Below, piece by piece: positions 10,744-21,473 of a DNA stretch of 64,000 nt. Position numbers and translations under genes: made by a program. The stretch covers positions 992,001-1,056,000 of the forward strand of contig JANATF010000004.1 in the NCBI GenBank assembly GCA_029449245.1, written 5' to 3'. Each line of letters opens with the position of its first letter. The first letter of the stretch is position 1. Origin of the DNA: Mortierella alpina (taxonomy: Eukaryota > Mortierellomycota > Mortierellomycetes > Mortierellales > Mortierellaceae). Under the pieces are notes generated by a model. It was not told the origin of the DNA, searched no databases, and was given only the letters and a program-made list of their open reading frames with translations.

Positions 10744-12698
10744 CTAGACATTGTCCCAATCATGCTTTGGATCTATCGGTTGACCAGCTCTGGCCTTCTG
10801 GCCATCCTCCCTCGCAACCTTATCGATACCAATGTAACCATTCGCCAGCGTCTTTTCCTTCTCTGTAAGGGGCCTCACTGGTCCACCAGCCAAACAACTC
10901 TCGCCAAAGTCCCAGTCAGGATCCCTTGGCTCGACCGTCAGATCATCGCTGGATACCAACCCCAACTCCATCAAGACTTCAATCATCGTTTCTTTATCTC
11001 TCGTGAATCGCTCACGATGCTTCTGGTGTCCACCTCCAGACATCCAGTAACCAAAGTTCAGGTTTCGTGTCACGCCCGCGTTCTTGTTTCGATACAGTCC
11101 GCCGTTCCACCACAATGGGCGACCCAGATGATCCTCGTGCAACTGTGCGCCACAAACGGACTGAGCATTGTCCGGTCGGAGCTCTCCAATGACTCCGCCA
11201 TAATTGCGCATAAACGCATAAGGGTCCTGAATCATCTCGAAACCCACCCAAAAGGTCTCCTTGTCACCGTGGAAGACCTTGTAACTTACAAGATCACGCT
11301 CCCACTTGCCGTTCATTTTGCAAGTCGCCAGCATACCCAAGAAACGTGTCTTCTTGTTGATCAGAACCACGCCAGACTCTTGCTCATGCGCAGAGAGCAG
11401 ATTGAACATGCGTGATTTGGGTGGGAAGGAGGACGTGATCGGGAGCATGGACTTGATCCAATCGGGTGCCCTAGGCTGGTCTGCGAACAGAGTGCGATCA
11501 AAGAAGAAGAGGGCACCCGTAGCCTTGTAACCAGGGTCATCAAAGAGGACCACGGGATCCTAACAAAAAAAAATGGAGAGAACACTATCGCTTAGAACAC
11601 GTACCTATCCAAGAAACAAGTAAAACAAATGGTCTGATCTCTCTCTCCTTTACCTGCAAAAAGTAGGCGTCCGCATCGACAAACATGACCTCCTCAAAGG
11701 TCGATGCCAACATGGCAAAAGGTTTAATGGCCCAGCCTCCAAGACGCATGTAGTCATTGTCCAAGATCTTGGTCACATCCACAATCTCGATGTCCGAAGC
11801 CATGTTTCTCAGATATTCCTGTCGGTCCTTGGACAGATCTCCCTCACCCATATGGAAAACCTGGATCGGAAGTGTCGACTTGAGCCGGTTCCTGACGGCC
11901 TGGATGGCCGTGATCACAAACTCAAACTGTCCGTTGCCGGCGCAGAACACCAGTCCCCTACCCTTGTAGTTCTGTTGCAACTCGAACGAGGTCGAACGGC
12001 CGTAGTGAAGCCAAGGGAAGAGCCGTTTCTCAAGTCTCATGAAAAAGTCCACCTCAGGTCTCGTCTTGGCCAACTGCTTCAATTGCCTCACACGATCGCG
12101 TTCGCGCCCCGAAAGAGATTGGTAGATGGGAAGGACGTGGTTCCAAAGAGACTTGTAGACCCTCTCAGCTCGAGAGAGTTCTGCAAAGTTTAGTCTCTCA
12201 AAGGGTTGATTGCTGAGATCGTCGTTTTTGCCATATTCAATGCGGAGCAGCTCAGTCTTGAGGGTGAGGCCCATGGTGGTGTCGAGCATATTCGTATCAG
12301 CTCTGGTCCAGGATGGGATGCTGTGCGGGATGGCAACATCGTGAGTGAGGTAGAGGTCCTCGGGCACCTGTAAAACACCATATCAGAGAAGAGGTGAGTA
12401 AGAGAACATTACGGCAAAGAGCAGAGCGATACGAGGATCCCTCAAGGAGCCAGTTTTCGCTTACCTCAAAAGTGACTACAGGCTCTTGCTCTAAAGGGAG
12501 CTTTGGCTGCTGCTTCTCTAGTTCGTTCAGCTCCTGTTGGTGCTGCTGTCTGCTCTTGTAGTCATCTCGCTCTTGCTTGAAGGTCCAGTAGTCCCTGTCG
12601 AAGGAATCCCGGTGTCGTGCGGTGAGTGTGATCACAGAGAGGGTGATAAAGCACAGAATGACGAGCTTTATGACCGGCGAGCGAGGTATGGAGATCAT
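10744..12698 (-). CDS. GT71-family alpha-mannosyltransferase (MNN1-like)
   Basis: Three exons on the minus strand: 12698-12465, 12367-11654, 11559-10744; all introns phase 0; 587 aa. A single hydrophobic segment at about residues 10-28 after a short basic tail makes it a type II Golgi protein. The middle contains the GT71 core: LVFCAGNGQFEFVITAI, the acceptor/donor region with GGWAIKPFAMLAS, and the metal-binding DxD site in MFVDADAYF. The third exon has SGVVLINK and GDKETFWVGFE, also typical of the family. Known MNN1/MNT members add alpha-1,3-mannose to O- or N-glycans using GDP-mannose; the linkage made here cannot be read from sequence. Its 3' end converges with the NIP30-like gene. Confidence 0.85.
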
Positions 12699-13271
12699 GA
12701 TGGGTGGTCTCTGGACTGCCGCTTTGAAGGGCGAGGGGTGTGGTGGGGCGAATCAATGAAGGATGAAGAAAGATGCGCGCTTGAGCAATGGCATGCGAGG
12801 GCGGGGGTGGGGGAGGGGGGAGGCAGATGCTCAATAAGGAGTCGGACTCGATTCAGACCTTCGCCAGAAGGAACAATCGATGGAGATGTATTTAGTCCAA
12901 ACAGACGACGGAATCCAAGGGCGACGGAGCAATGAGAGTGAGGAAAAGGCGCATGTACGAGAAGAGAGATGGGAGAGGAGAGGAGGCGTGTGTGTCCTGC
13001 ACACGTATATACTTACATACACCCTCAGGCTGGGAAACAGACGAAGGGGGACTGCGACGGATCTCAGGCCGAGGCACTCCCGCTGCCAAAGTAGACCGCA
13101 CACACAGCATTCCCTATCAATGCCGCATTGCCGCACACCCCTTTTGAACCGACCCCCTGCTTTCATTTGGATATGTATCGTGAGGAACACTGCTTTCGCT
13201 ATAAACCTGCCATGGAGTGCCATGGAGTGCCATGGAGTGTTTCGTACTGTCCCACTCTCTCTCCCCCAGAT
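12699..13271. other. Intergenic region with a 10-bp triplicate
   Basis: Promoter of the mannosyltransferase gene and 3' end of the bHLH gene. It holds three tandem copies of a 10-bp unit at 13211-13240 and is otherwise without a supported gene. Confidence 0.5.
13211..13240. repeat. Three tandem 10-bp units CATGGAGTGC
   Basis: Perfect units at 13211-13220 and 13221-13230, and a third at 13231-13240 with one final base changed. It lies just downstream of the bHLH stop codon. Confidence 0.8.
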
Positions 13272-14336
13272 CTAGTCCGTTCGCTGCCTCTTCTTGGACT
13301 CCTCCAAGTCCTCGCATTCCTTGCGCAGGGCCTCAAAGTCCCGCTTCAGCTGCTCGTGTTCTGCCATCAGCGACTGCAGCTGGGTCAGCGCCACCTCCTT
13401 CTCCACAATGGCTTTCTCGCGCTCTTGCTGTGCAAGACTAGATGCGGCATCTCGCTGCGCGGCTTCGGCCTGCAGCCTCTCCTGAGTCTCCTTGATCGAA
13501 TAGATATACCTCACAGCCTGCCGGAGAATCACTCCCTTGTTCTTATCACAGTTGGGCACAACTCGACTCAACTCGGTGATGCCCTGGTTGATGTTTTCTC
13601 GACGGCGACGCTCAACCTCCTTGTGATTGTCCCGACGCAGCTTGTGCCACTCATCCGTCCCTGGCGCTGGTTTCTCAGTTTTCGTCACCACCGGACTGTG
13701 GGAAACACATGTTTGGAAAGGTCAGTTCTTCAAACGACCCTTCGATAAACGTGAGTCGTATTACTGAACCTGCAAAAAAGAATGATAGTTACCTCTCGGG
13801 AGTAATTGGTACAGTAGCCAGCATACTATCGCTGTCACCACCACCTAGCAATGTCTGAATATGGCCGACTGGGTGCTCCTCGACATGTACCGACGTGGCA
13901 TCATGGTCCTGTGGATGTGAGTTTAGCACTTTCTGTCGCTGTTGATTCTCTTGTTCCTGTTGAAGCTGTTGCGCAAGAAGCTCGAGCTGCTCCCGCTGCT
14001 GGTCCGGTGTAGCTTCTGAAGCCGGTGATGATGCTGCCGCTACTACTGCGGCGGCTGCAGTATGCTGAGCAATGGCCGCGGTAAGGGATGTCTGGTCGAT
14101 ATCGACCCTTTCCATGCTATCGGCATGCTTTGTCTACAACACACACAGAAAAGCGGAAAAAGTAGAAGGCAAAAAAAATATAATAATAATATCAGCACCA
14201 GCATGTGCCTATTTACTTTGATATAAAGAGTGCTTATCGGCCTTTCTGCTTGCACCTTCTGCAGGTGCCAAGACACCGGAACACTTACCAAGTTGTCCAG
14301 CACCTCCTGGACATTCATTTCGGATGAGGACGTCAT
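13272..14336 (-). CDS. bHLH-leucine zipper transcription factor (Cbf1/USF type)
   Basis: Three exons: 14336-14289, 14133-13793, 13695-13272; 270 aa. The C-terminal exon encodes the DNA-binding domain: EWHKLRRDNHKEVERRRREN, then a loop, helix 2 (GVILRQAVRYIYSIK) and a long coiled coil rich in heptad Leu/Ala/Glu. The His-Glu-Arg triad of the basic region (H, E, R in NHKEVERRRR) is that of CACGTG E-box binders such as yeast Cbf1 and animal USF. The middle has Ala-rich and Gln-rich stretches, possible activation segments. Exon 1 codes MTSSSEMNVQEVLDNL. In yeast, Cbf1 controls methionine genes and centromere function; the role here is not known. Confidence 0.85.
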
Positions 14337-15526
14337 GGCTGCACGGTAGAGCTATAGCTGAGAGGGGTCTCTGAGAACCAAAGCGACAATGAGGTGTGAG
14401 TCGAAGGGGCACTTCATACAGCTTTGTGGTTATCGGCTGACGAGTTCCTTCGCGTCTTGTCGCCTCCAACTGGAGACCTTCCAGGCTGAGAGGCCATGGT
14501 GACATCCAGCGTGGGAGGAGTGCATCGATGGTCGTTGGGGGTAATTGCGCGTTTCTGAAGTGCTTGCTGTCGATACTTGTCAGTTGCTTTCGGGTGCAAG
14601 AGGCACGCACAGAGTGCGATGGCTCATTAGTGGGACAGGTCTTTCTGTTCCCGTGGACTTACTTTTGAGCTTGGGGCGGGTTGGGTTTGTCACGTTTGAA
14701 GGAAGAGAGAGGACATCGGCCTCCCTCTGTTATCACCTGATAGTTGGGCAACGAGCGAGCGAGTGGCTTGCATGAAGCGATGTTTGACAAGACCATTGTT
14801 GTATTGAACTGTAGTGAGAGCTACGAGAAAACTAGACTTGGTAGACTATGTACGCGGTATTTACAAGAAAAGAGAGTCTTCGCTGCTCCTCAAGCAGGTA
14901 TGCAAGGCCCATCTGCACCTTCATACCTTCACTTTAAATCCTCAAGTGAAGATAGAAGAAGAGAGAAAAAAAATCGCATCGCACAGAGTACAAGACAAAG
15001 CGCAAGCCATTCTTTTCTTCCCTCTTTCTATCTTCTCATTAAGGAAGGCACGCCAGAGGTTGAGCAACGGCTTGTGCTTGGAGGTCATTTGCTTCGAAAG
15101 GACTGGGCTTATGTCAGTCCCGTTTCGTCTCTTTGGTTCCTTCAATGCGTCCATATTTTTTTCTCGTGTGAGAAAGACACCATGAAGGGACCAAAAAAAA
15201 AAAAAAACGGAACTGGGCCAGTATCTCTTCGAGACAGAGAGAGTTGAATCTATAGGAAGAAGTTAGGAGAACGCTAGAAAGGATGAAAGCTATGGTATAG
15301 GAGGAGAGTAGAGAGGGGGGTGTGTTTGCTGAAGGGGATCGCGTTGACCAACAATGGACGTGGGGGATAGAAGAGAGACAAAAAGTACGGTTATTTCGCC
15401 ATGAATCGTCTGAGTGCATCAATCTTTCTTGCCTTCACTGCGCTCATCTTCATCAGCAAAATAAATGAAGCGGCAACTGGGTATATCAGTCGCCTATGAT
15501 CAGGGGTGCGCTGTGACAAGTGCCTT
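14337..15526. other. Gene-poor stretch upstream of the bHLH gene
   Basis: Open frames here are short or end in low-complexity sequence and show no domain. The left end is the bHLH promoter. I see no RNA gene or repeat that I can support. Confidence 0.45.
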
Positions 15527-15832
15527 CTACTTCGGGCTGGTCGGTGACACTGGAGGAGAAAAGGTCTGCAAGCTAGCCGTTGCTGTAGTTGGTGGCAGTT
15601 GCTGATCTTGAGATTGAGGTAGCGCTTGAGGGTTGTTGGTCAGTGTCGAGATAGAGCTGGAGGAGCTTCTTCCAAGCGGCATGAGGTTTTCCAAAATTTG
15701 GGCACGGGTGGTCAGTGGCCTTGCAGACGAAAGATCAGGACTAGCGATATTTCGGAGCTGGGTAATTCTCGGGGAGACTGAAGGGGAGGTACTGGGCGAG
15801 TCCTCGTCAATGAGAGTATACTGGTGCGACAT
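15527..15832 (-). CDS. Small Ser/Thr/Pro-rich orphan protein
   Basis: A 101-aa frame starting MSHQYTLIDEDSPST and ending in a Pro/Ser-rich tail. No domain is recognised. The frame continues upstream to 16030, but a TATATAA box on the minus strand at 15963-15969, 131 bp above this ATG, would lie inside that longer version, so the ATG at 15832 is preferred. It could be a small regulatory protein or a spurious frame. Confidence 0.4.
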   Translation of the reverse strand: MSHQYTLIDEDSPSTSPSVSPRITQLRNIASPDLSSARPLTTRAQILENLMPLGRSSSSSISTLTNNPQALPQSQDQQLPPTTATASLQTFSPPVSPTSPK

Positions 15833-15962
15833 TGTAGCAGGTGGAGTGTAGAGATTGAGATATGCTCGTATTCGCGTTGCTGTAGCTGCTTGACTTTGGT
15901 TGCTGCTGTTGCTGTTTGTTGAGGACAAGGTCAGATGAGAAAGGAGCCGCCTGGGCGAAGCC

Positions 15963-15969
15963 TTATATA
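15963..15969 (-). promoter_or_regulatory. TATA box (minus strand)
   Basis: TATATAA read on the minus strand, 131 bp upstream of the ATG at 15832. It decides the start choice for that small gene. Confidence 0.45.
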
Positions 15970-16424
15970 GCTCCTTGGAAAAAAGCGAAGCAGATATTGG
16001 CCAAGCTGCTGTACATCGCGCCTCGCTCATTCTGAGTCAGTCTGTGTAGCTCTGAGCGTACGCCTATTACTCTTTGGTAGCGATAAGAAAATCCCTCCAA
16101 TAATTGCTCCATACCTTGTCCTCGTTATTATTGACGGCCAGAGAGTCAAGTACAGCTTCGAAGATACTCAATTGTACAGACTGCGGCGGCTGAACTTAAA
16201 GCTGTGCGAAGCAGATTGTTGAATTCCGGTTCAAAGCGGAGAGAAGAGTATTTATAAAGCGAAAGGCGAGCTTCCATGGTTCCATCATGTCTATCTAAGC
16301 AACCACAGAGGGCTCTTGGCGCGAGGCGTGGAGGGGAGCGGGTTGTAGCTAACCTTGGAGGAGATGCAGGCACGGCGCTCTACAAGTGGGTATTTCACTG
16401 AGGTCAGTTACTCCTCCATAGAAG

Positions 16425-16752
16425 CCATGTTCACCATATAGGTACCCTCATCCGCACCTATTATTGGCCGATCAGGGCAGGATCTTGGAGATGCTCGTCG
16501 ACTAGTAACGAAGTTCTTATATTGCGACACTACTGGTACGGTAGGCTTGTCCGGAGCTCTATCGTCCGAGCTAATAGAATTGCAGTTGTAAGCAATTTCA
16601 AGAATCTGCAAGATTCGCCATAGCAAAAAGGGCCTTGCCTTTGCTGAAGTGGTCCATTCCGCAACTCAGACGGTGAGGATGAGTAAACTAAGAAAAGAGT
16701 GCCTGACATGATGCACCACACTCCCAGGGCTCCAGAAAAGTCGCTGGAATGG
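16425..16752 (-). repeat. Inverted partial copy of the 580-bp repeat
   Basis: Read on the minus strand, this segment matches the right-hand parts of the two plus-strand units (17040-17340 and 17620-17960): the same succession GCCCTGGGAGTG, GTTTACTCATC, TGAGTTGCGGAA, AGCTCGGACGAT, CGGCCAAT with scattered substitutions and small indels. No coding capacity can be supported. Confidence 0.7.
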
Positions 16753-16829
16753 TCAGGCGCCAACAAATCCACGAGTCCAAAGTCGTACGCTATTGCAAAA
16801 TCCTGTAGTACAAGTACTTTTGGCTTGTG

Positions 16830-17965
16830 CGCTGTAGAAAATTTACATATAATGCTGCAGAAACACCATGGGGCGCACCATAGAGTCCTCACGGATCGCA
16901 GTGAATGCCTGGCACTGCTGCCCAGGCCACTCGGTAGCCATCGAGAGCCATTGCGGCTCCCAGGGGTCTGTGACAGCATCTGACCTCAGCTTTGGAAGGC
17001 GACTTTGCAAATCAAGTTATTTTTGACGCCTGATCATTCCCTCGACTTTTATAGAGCCCTGGGAGTGCGGTGCATCACGCCAGGCACTCTTGCCTTGGTT
17101 TACTCATCTTCACCATCTGAGTTGCGGAACGGACCATTTCAGCGATGGCAAGGTCCTTTGCCATGGCGGATCTTGCAGATTCATGAAATTGGTTATAATA
17201 GCAATTCAAGCAGCTCGGACGATCGAGCTCGCTCCGCTCAAGCCTACCGTACCAGTAGTATCGCATTATAAGCGTTTCGGCACTAGTCGTCGAGCATCTG
17301 CAAGATCCAGCGCTGATCGGCCAATATGAGACGCCATATGGATACTATGGTCCGTATGCAGGTGCATGGAAACTCAGGCACAGGCCCATTCTTCTATTTT
17401 TAAGTTGTACGCTGTGCAAAATTACATATAATAATGCAGCAGAACACCATGGGGCGCACCACAGAGTCCTCGCGGATCGCGTTGAATGCCTATCACTGCT
17501 GCCCAGGCCATCCGGTAGCCATCGAGAGCCATTGCGGCTCCCAAGGGTCTCTGACAGCATCTGACCTCAGCTTTGGAAGGCGACTTTGCAAATCCAGTTA
17601 TTTTTGACGCCTGATCATTCCTTCGACTTTTCTAGAGCCCTGGGAGTGTGGTGCATTACGCCAGGCACTCTTTTCTTGGTTTACTCATCTTCGCAATCTG
17701 AGTTGCGGAATCAACCCGTTCGCCGATTGTTAAATGCCGAGACCAGGGCTCTTTGCCATGGCGGATCGTGCAGATTCATGAATCTGTTTATAATTGCAAT
17801 TCAAGCAGCTCGGACGATCGAGCTCACTCCGGACAAGCCTACCGTACCAGCATTGTCGCATTATCGCCATTGCAGCACTACTCGACGAGCATCTGCAAGA
17901 ACCAGCCCTGAACGGCCAATGAGAAGCGCGTATGAGGGTGGCCATATGGTTGATATGGGGTTCTC
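16830..17965 (+). repeat. Degenerate tandem repeat, period about 580 bp (two units)
   Basis: Unit 1 runs from about 16830 to 17340 and unit 2 from about 17407 to 17965. Matching landmarks are offset by 580-581 bp (GGGCGCACC at 16871 and 17452). The units differ by many substitutions and short indels, so the duplication is not recent. All three copies, including the inverted one, encode similar short peptides around ALGVWCI and LVYSSS, but each is broken in a different way. It may be a remnant of an unclassified mobile element. Confidence 0.7.
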
Positions 17966-18483
17966 ATTGTCCCTTTGGCAGGACCACTGTACAGCGCGCC
18001 AAAAGTCCTCTCCAGTGGACTACACACGCACTTTAAGAGGCAACCTTCAGCGTCATAGGATTTGGTGACCTTAAATGACTTTTTCTTGCAGAGTGCATAT
18101 ATTGCCAGTGTTAGAGCGGACACCTTCCACTGGCTGGCGTCAAGATTGCTTGGCTTCCCCTTTGCATTGAAAGTAAGTACATCGCACTCAAAGTAAGGTA
18201 CGCCGCTCGGGCGAGTTTGCCTCGATCTGTCCTTTTCACACGACGTAGTAAATGCAAGATACATAGACCACCTCTCGCACAGTTTCTTTAATGTCTTCTA
18301 TATGCAGAGCCATGCTATATCCTACTTTGTAAAGTAACTGCAATACGTCTACAATAACCCCAGCTTCTCAGAATGGCATGGCGTGAACTATCTTTTTGAC
18401 TCCTGACACTTCAGGTTAGCTTCAATGTAAATTCCAATTGTTAGTAGTTGATCAGCTCGTTGCGAATTTCGGTCCACCCCTCG

Positions 18484-18939
18484 ATGGAGATAATTGCCAC
18501 TGGCAACTGGTATGCCGACGGAGAGTCGTACTGTAAAGATCAGAAATACGATGCTGTGTTTGTTGTGCGGCCAAGGCTATTTCCGTCTGCAAGCGCCAAC
18601 ATTGAGAACATATTGTATAAAAGCAAAAGCTGTGCAGGCTGTATTGGTTGCAGAGTTTCATGATCTTCACAAATCTGCCCATGCCGCACTAGTGTATCTG
18701 GCTCTAGATACAATGAAACAGGGGATGTCTACCTTGTGTATACGACATACAATTACTATTTTGATAAAAGGGATTCCAGTATCCGTTTCAGGATACTTGC
18801 AAATGGATGTGCGCTGCTTTGTGGAGGAGAGAGGCATGGGGAATTGCCATTGTTTCCGAGGGATCAAGCAAATGGATACCTTGGCTTTTGCTCCTCGAAT
18901 GGCCGGCCAGGATGTTTTAGAGATCCTAACGATGACTAG
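18484..18939 (+). pseudogene. Possible broken small gene with in-frame TGA
   Basis: One reading frame is open from the ATG at 18484 to TAG at 18937-18939, except for a single TGA at 18661-18663. Parts on both sides have protein-like composition, with several Cys (SYCKDQKYDAVFVVRPRL before; VYLVYTTYNYYFDKR and RPGCFRDPNDD after). No intron with good borders restores the frame without changing it. No signal peptide is visible at the start, and no family is recognised. It could be a decayed gene, a gene with a mis-read intron, or chance. Confidence 0.25.
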
Positions 18940-19630
18940 CATAGGCATCAAAGTTTTTCTCATCAGGCTGCCTTAGAAACATCTCCCTGTCCAGGAACCA
19001 TTTCGGTATACACTGGAAGCGCTACACCAGCAATATGTGTCCATTAAAACACAAGGATGTCAGCGACCTCCGTCTCCAACTTTTCCTCGATCGATGGTCT
19101 CAGATGCAGGTTAGTGAGGTAAGCGCGTGATGGCATGTGTACAGGCATGGTGCTGATGAGAGAAGAGCACGGTCGCTCGCGGACAGCGATCGATGTGGAG
19201 GGGGAAGGGGCAGTTGGGGGTGGAAGAGGGCGTTGGACAGTGAATTGCCAAAATTGAAATGCAATTTCAACAGTTCCTTCGATTGGCCAGTGCCAATTAC
19301 TCGTCAGAAATGCCAGACCTATAGCGCGGACCTGGATCAGGCCCTCATCATCATCGGGCTTCTGTCCACTTTTGCTGCTGTTTAGAGTTGCCATGCCGGC
19401 AGAACAAAACGCTCATTATGTTTGCCTTGAGTCTGGAGGTACCAGCTACAGTAGACAACGTCAAACACAACTTCATATGGAGCATATTGTTTAGGCACGC
19501 GTGATGTGGTAAGAATAGAACAAGGCTAAAACACATCTTCCTTTTTCACTTTGCCTTTCATTCTTCAATTGATTCTTTTCTTTCTCCATTCTCATTACCA
19601 AACACTCATCTCCACAATCAAGGATCCTCT
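18940..19630. other. Intergenic
   Basis: No supported gene; the right side is the promoter and leader of the secreted-protein gene. Confidence 0.4.
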
Positions 19631-19635
19631 ATGCT

Positions 19636-21132
19636 ATGAGATTCAACCACCCTTTTACTGTCCTTGGCCTCAGCCTCGCTTCAGTCGTGAGCCTCTTTTC
19701 AGCACACACCACCAATGCCCGGCCCTTGAACATCTCCCCCACATCGTCAGTATCTCCGTCAATACCTCTCTACAGTATTACTCCACCACTATCGTGGCAC
19801 AGTACTACGCCTTCTGCTTCCCCCACTCATACAAAGAACACGAAAGCCGCTGTGGTGCCAGCTGAGCAAGGCTTTAAAAAGCGCAAAAAAACATCACCCA
19901 AAATCCCTTCTGGAGGCACACCTCGCAAAAACTCTAATCCGAGAACCCTGGCAAAATCCATCGTATCCTCTCCGACTATCCCAACACCCACGTTAACCTC
20001 ATCAGCCGCCGCTGCTCCCACCGAGCTGCCACTTCTCCTCCTGCCAGACTCGAGCTCGATCTGGCAAGCAGGCTCAGTACAGCAGGTGCAGTGGTCCAAA
20101 AAATACACAAAGCAGTTTCCAAAGGACACGACAGTTGACATTGTGCTCGCAGACGCAAACACCAATAAGCAGATCTACTCGCTGAAACGTTATGTCCCAT
20201 ATCGTAAGGGTGCCGCACAGGTCTGGGTCCCCAGTAAACTTCCCGACGGAGTCTCTTATGTGTTAGTACTAGAACTCTTTCATGGACGTGGCCCTAAGCC
20301 AATAGCCATCAACTCAACTATATTGGGATCCATGCCTTCACCTTCTCCCACAGCAACTGCTACAACAACTGAACGCAGCAACGGCAGCAGTAACAGCATT
20401 ACAGAAAGCAAGACCGCCAAGGCCCTTCCCTCCATCGTTCGACGATCCGAAATCAATATTGCACGCAGGAGGCGTCGGGACACCCGGCACTCCCTTCCCT
20501 TGACCCCTTCCGTTCCCAGTACACACGTATCGCACGATGCCAACGACAATGAGTATTTTCACGAGGACAAGGGTGATCAGCTACTGGATCTCCGAATCCC
20601 AGGAGTCATCCAGCCCATAGAGATTGAACACAGCTTTGGTGTACACAACCAGGTCTTTAGTCAAACGCCCTACATGCTACGATGGATCGTCCCAGCTCGC
20701 GTCACGGAGTTGCTGAGTTACACCGAGAAGCGGCTAAAGCTGATGGCCGACAAGACGATTGATTGGGGCCAGTATCGCGCCTTTGAAAAGAACCGCACGA
20801 CGTATCTTGCCAAGATGCTGGTGGAGCTCGTAGACGATCACGCGCAGGAGACGATCTCGGTCCTGTCCAGGAACGTGCCTGCAGAGACACGATTCCTCAT
20901 CACACAGATCCATGAACGCGTGCCGCAAGCGTTCTATCGCCTCAGGATTCAGATGGTAGTGGTCGAGGTCCAAGGCGATGGAGATATAACCCAACAGGAT
21001 CCAACGTCCTCCAAGGTCCGACCCAGCCATGGCGACTACATGGAAGGCTGGGACTTTCCAAGTGGGTGCAAGATCATTGATCGATACGAGACTATCACCC
21101 GTCGCTTCCGAATCTCCACGGGAGCATTGTGA
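19636..21132 (+). CDS. Secreted protein with two Kre9/Knh1-like segments
   Basis: A single exon of 498 aa. Residues 1-28 form a signal peptide (MRFNHPFTVLGLSLASVVSL, then a small-residue cleavage region). A Ser/Thr/Pro-rich stretch follows. Residues about 131-218 resemble the Kre9/Knh1 N-terminal beta-sandwich: SSSIWQAGSVQQVQWSKK, VDIVLADANTNKQIY, PDGVSYVLVLEL. After a basic RRRRRD site that looks like a Kex2-type cut, residues about 340-460 appear to hold a second divergent copy (TPYMLRWIVP, NVPAETRFLITQIHERVPQAFYRLRI). There is no GPI tail. The family is linked to beta-1,6-glucan and wall assembly; function here is inferred. A two-codon upstream frame ATG-CTA-TGA at 19631-19639 overlaps this start codon. 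Confidence 0.7.
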   Translation: MRFNHPFTVLGLSLASVVSLFSAHTTNARPLNISPTSSVSPSIPLYSITPPLSWHSTTPSASPTHTKNTKAAVVPAEQGFKKRKKTSPKIPSGGTPRKNSNPRTLAKSIVSSPTIPTPTLTSSAAAAPTELPLLLLPDSSSIWQAGSVQQVQWSKKYTKQFPKDTTVDIVLADANTNKQIYSLKRYVPYRKGAAQVWVPSKLPDGVSYVLVLELFHGRGPKPIAINSTILGSMPSPSPTATATTTERSNGSSNSITESKTAKALPSIVRRSEINIARRRRRDTRHSLPLTPSVPSTHVSHDANDNEYFHEDKGDQLLDLRIPGVIQPIEIEHSFGVHNQVFSQTPYMLRWIVPARVTELLSYTEKRLKLMADKTIDWGQYRAFEKNRTTYLAKMLVELVDDHAQETISVLSRNVPAETRFLITQIHERVPQAFYRLRIQMVVVEVQGDGDITQQDPTSSKVRPSHGDYMEGWDFPSGCKIIDRYETITRRFRISTGAL

Positions 21133-21235
21133 GACAGAGAGGGAGGGAAGGAGAGAGAGAATGGAGCGACAGAGTGACAGAAAAAAAGTGCTTATTTCTT
21201 CACTTCTGTGTACACCACACACAGCACACAGCACA

Positions 21236-21238
<3 letters not shown>

Positions 21239-21274
<36 letters not shown>
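21239..21274. repeat. (AC)n microsatellite
   Basis: About 18 uninterrupted AC dinucleotides in the 3' region of the secreted-protein gene. Confidence 0.95.
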
Positions 21275-21277
<3 letters not shown>

Positions 21278-21473
21278 TATTTCACCACTCAATGAACCAT
21301 AGAACGCTACGCCGTCCTCACATTGCATATCAAAAAAAAAATATTAATAATAAAAGTTGCTTATGTATTGTACACGGGATAGGGTGGGTATAAGGTCATG
21401 CTAATGATATAGAGAAGCTGCTGTCTCAAGTGGACTGAGAGGCTGGCTTTGATATTGCAAAGGTCTTGCTGTC

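Noticed and set aside
21239-21274. AC repeat considered as a CRISPR-like or regulatory array
   Set aside because: A simple dinucleotide microsatellite. No CRISPR arrays, operons or prokaryotic elements are present in the window.
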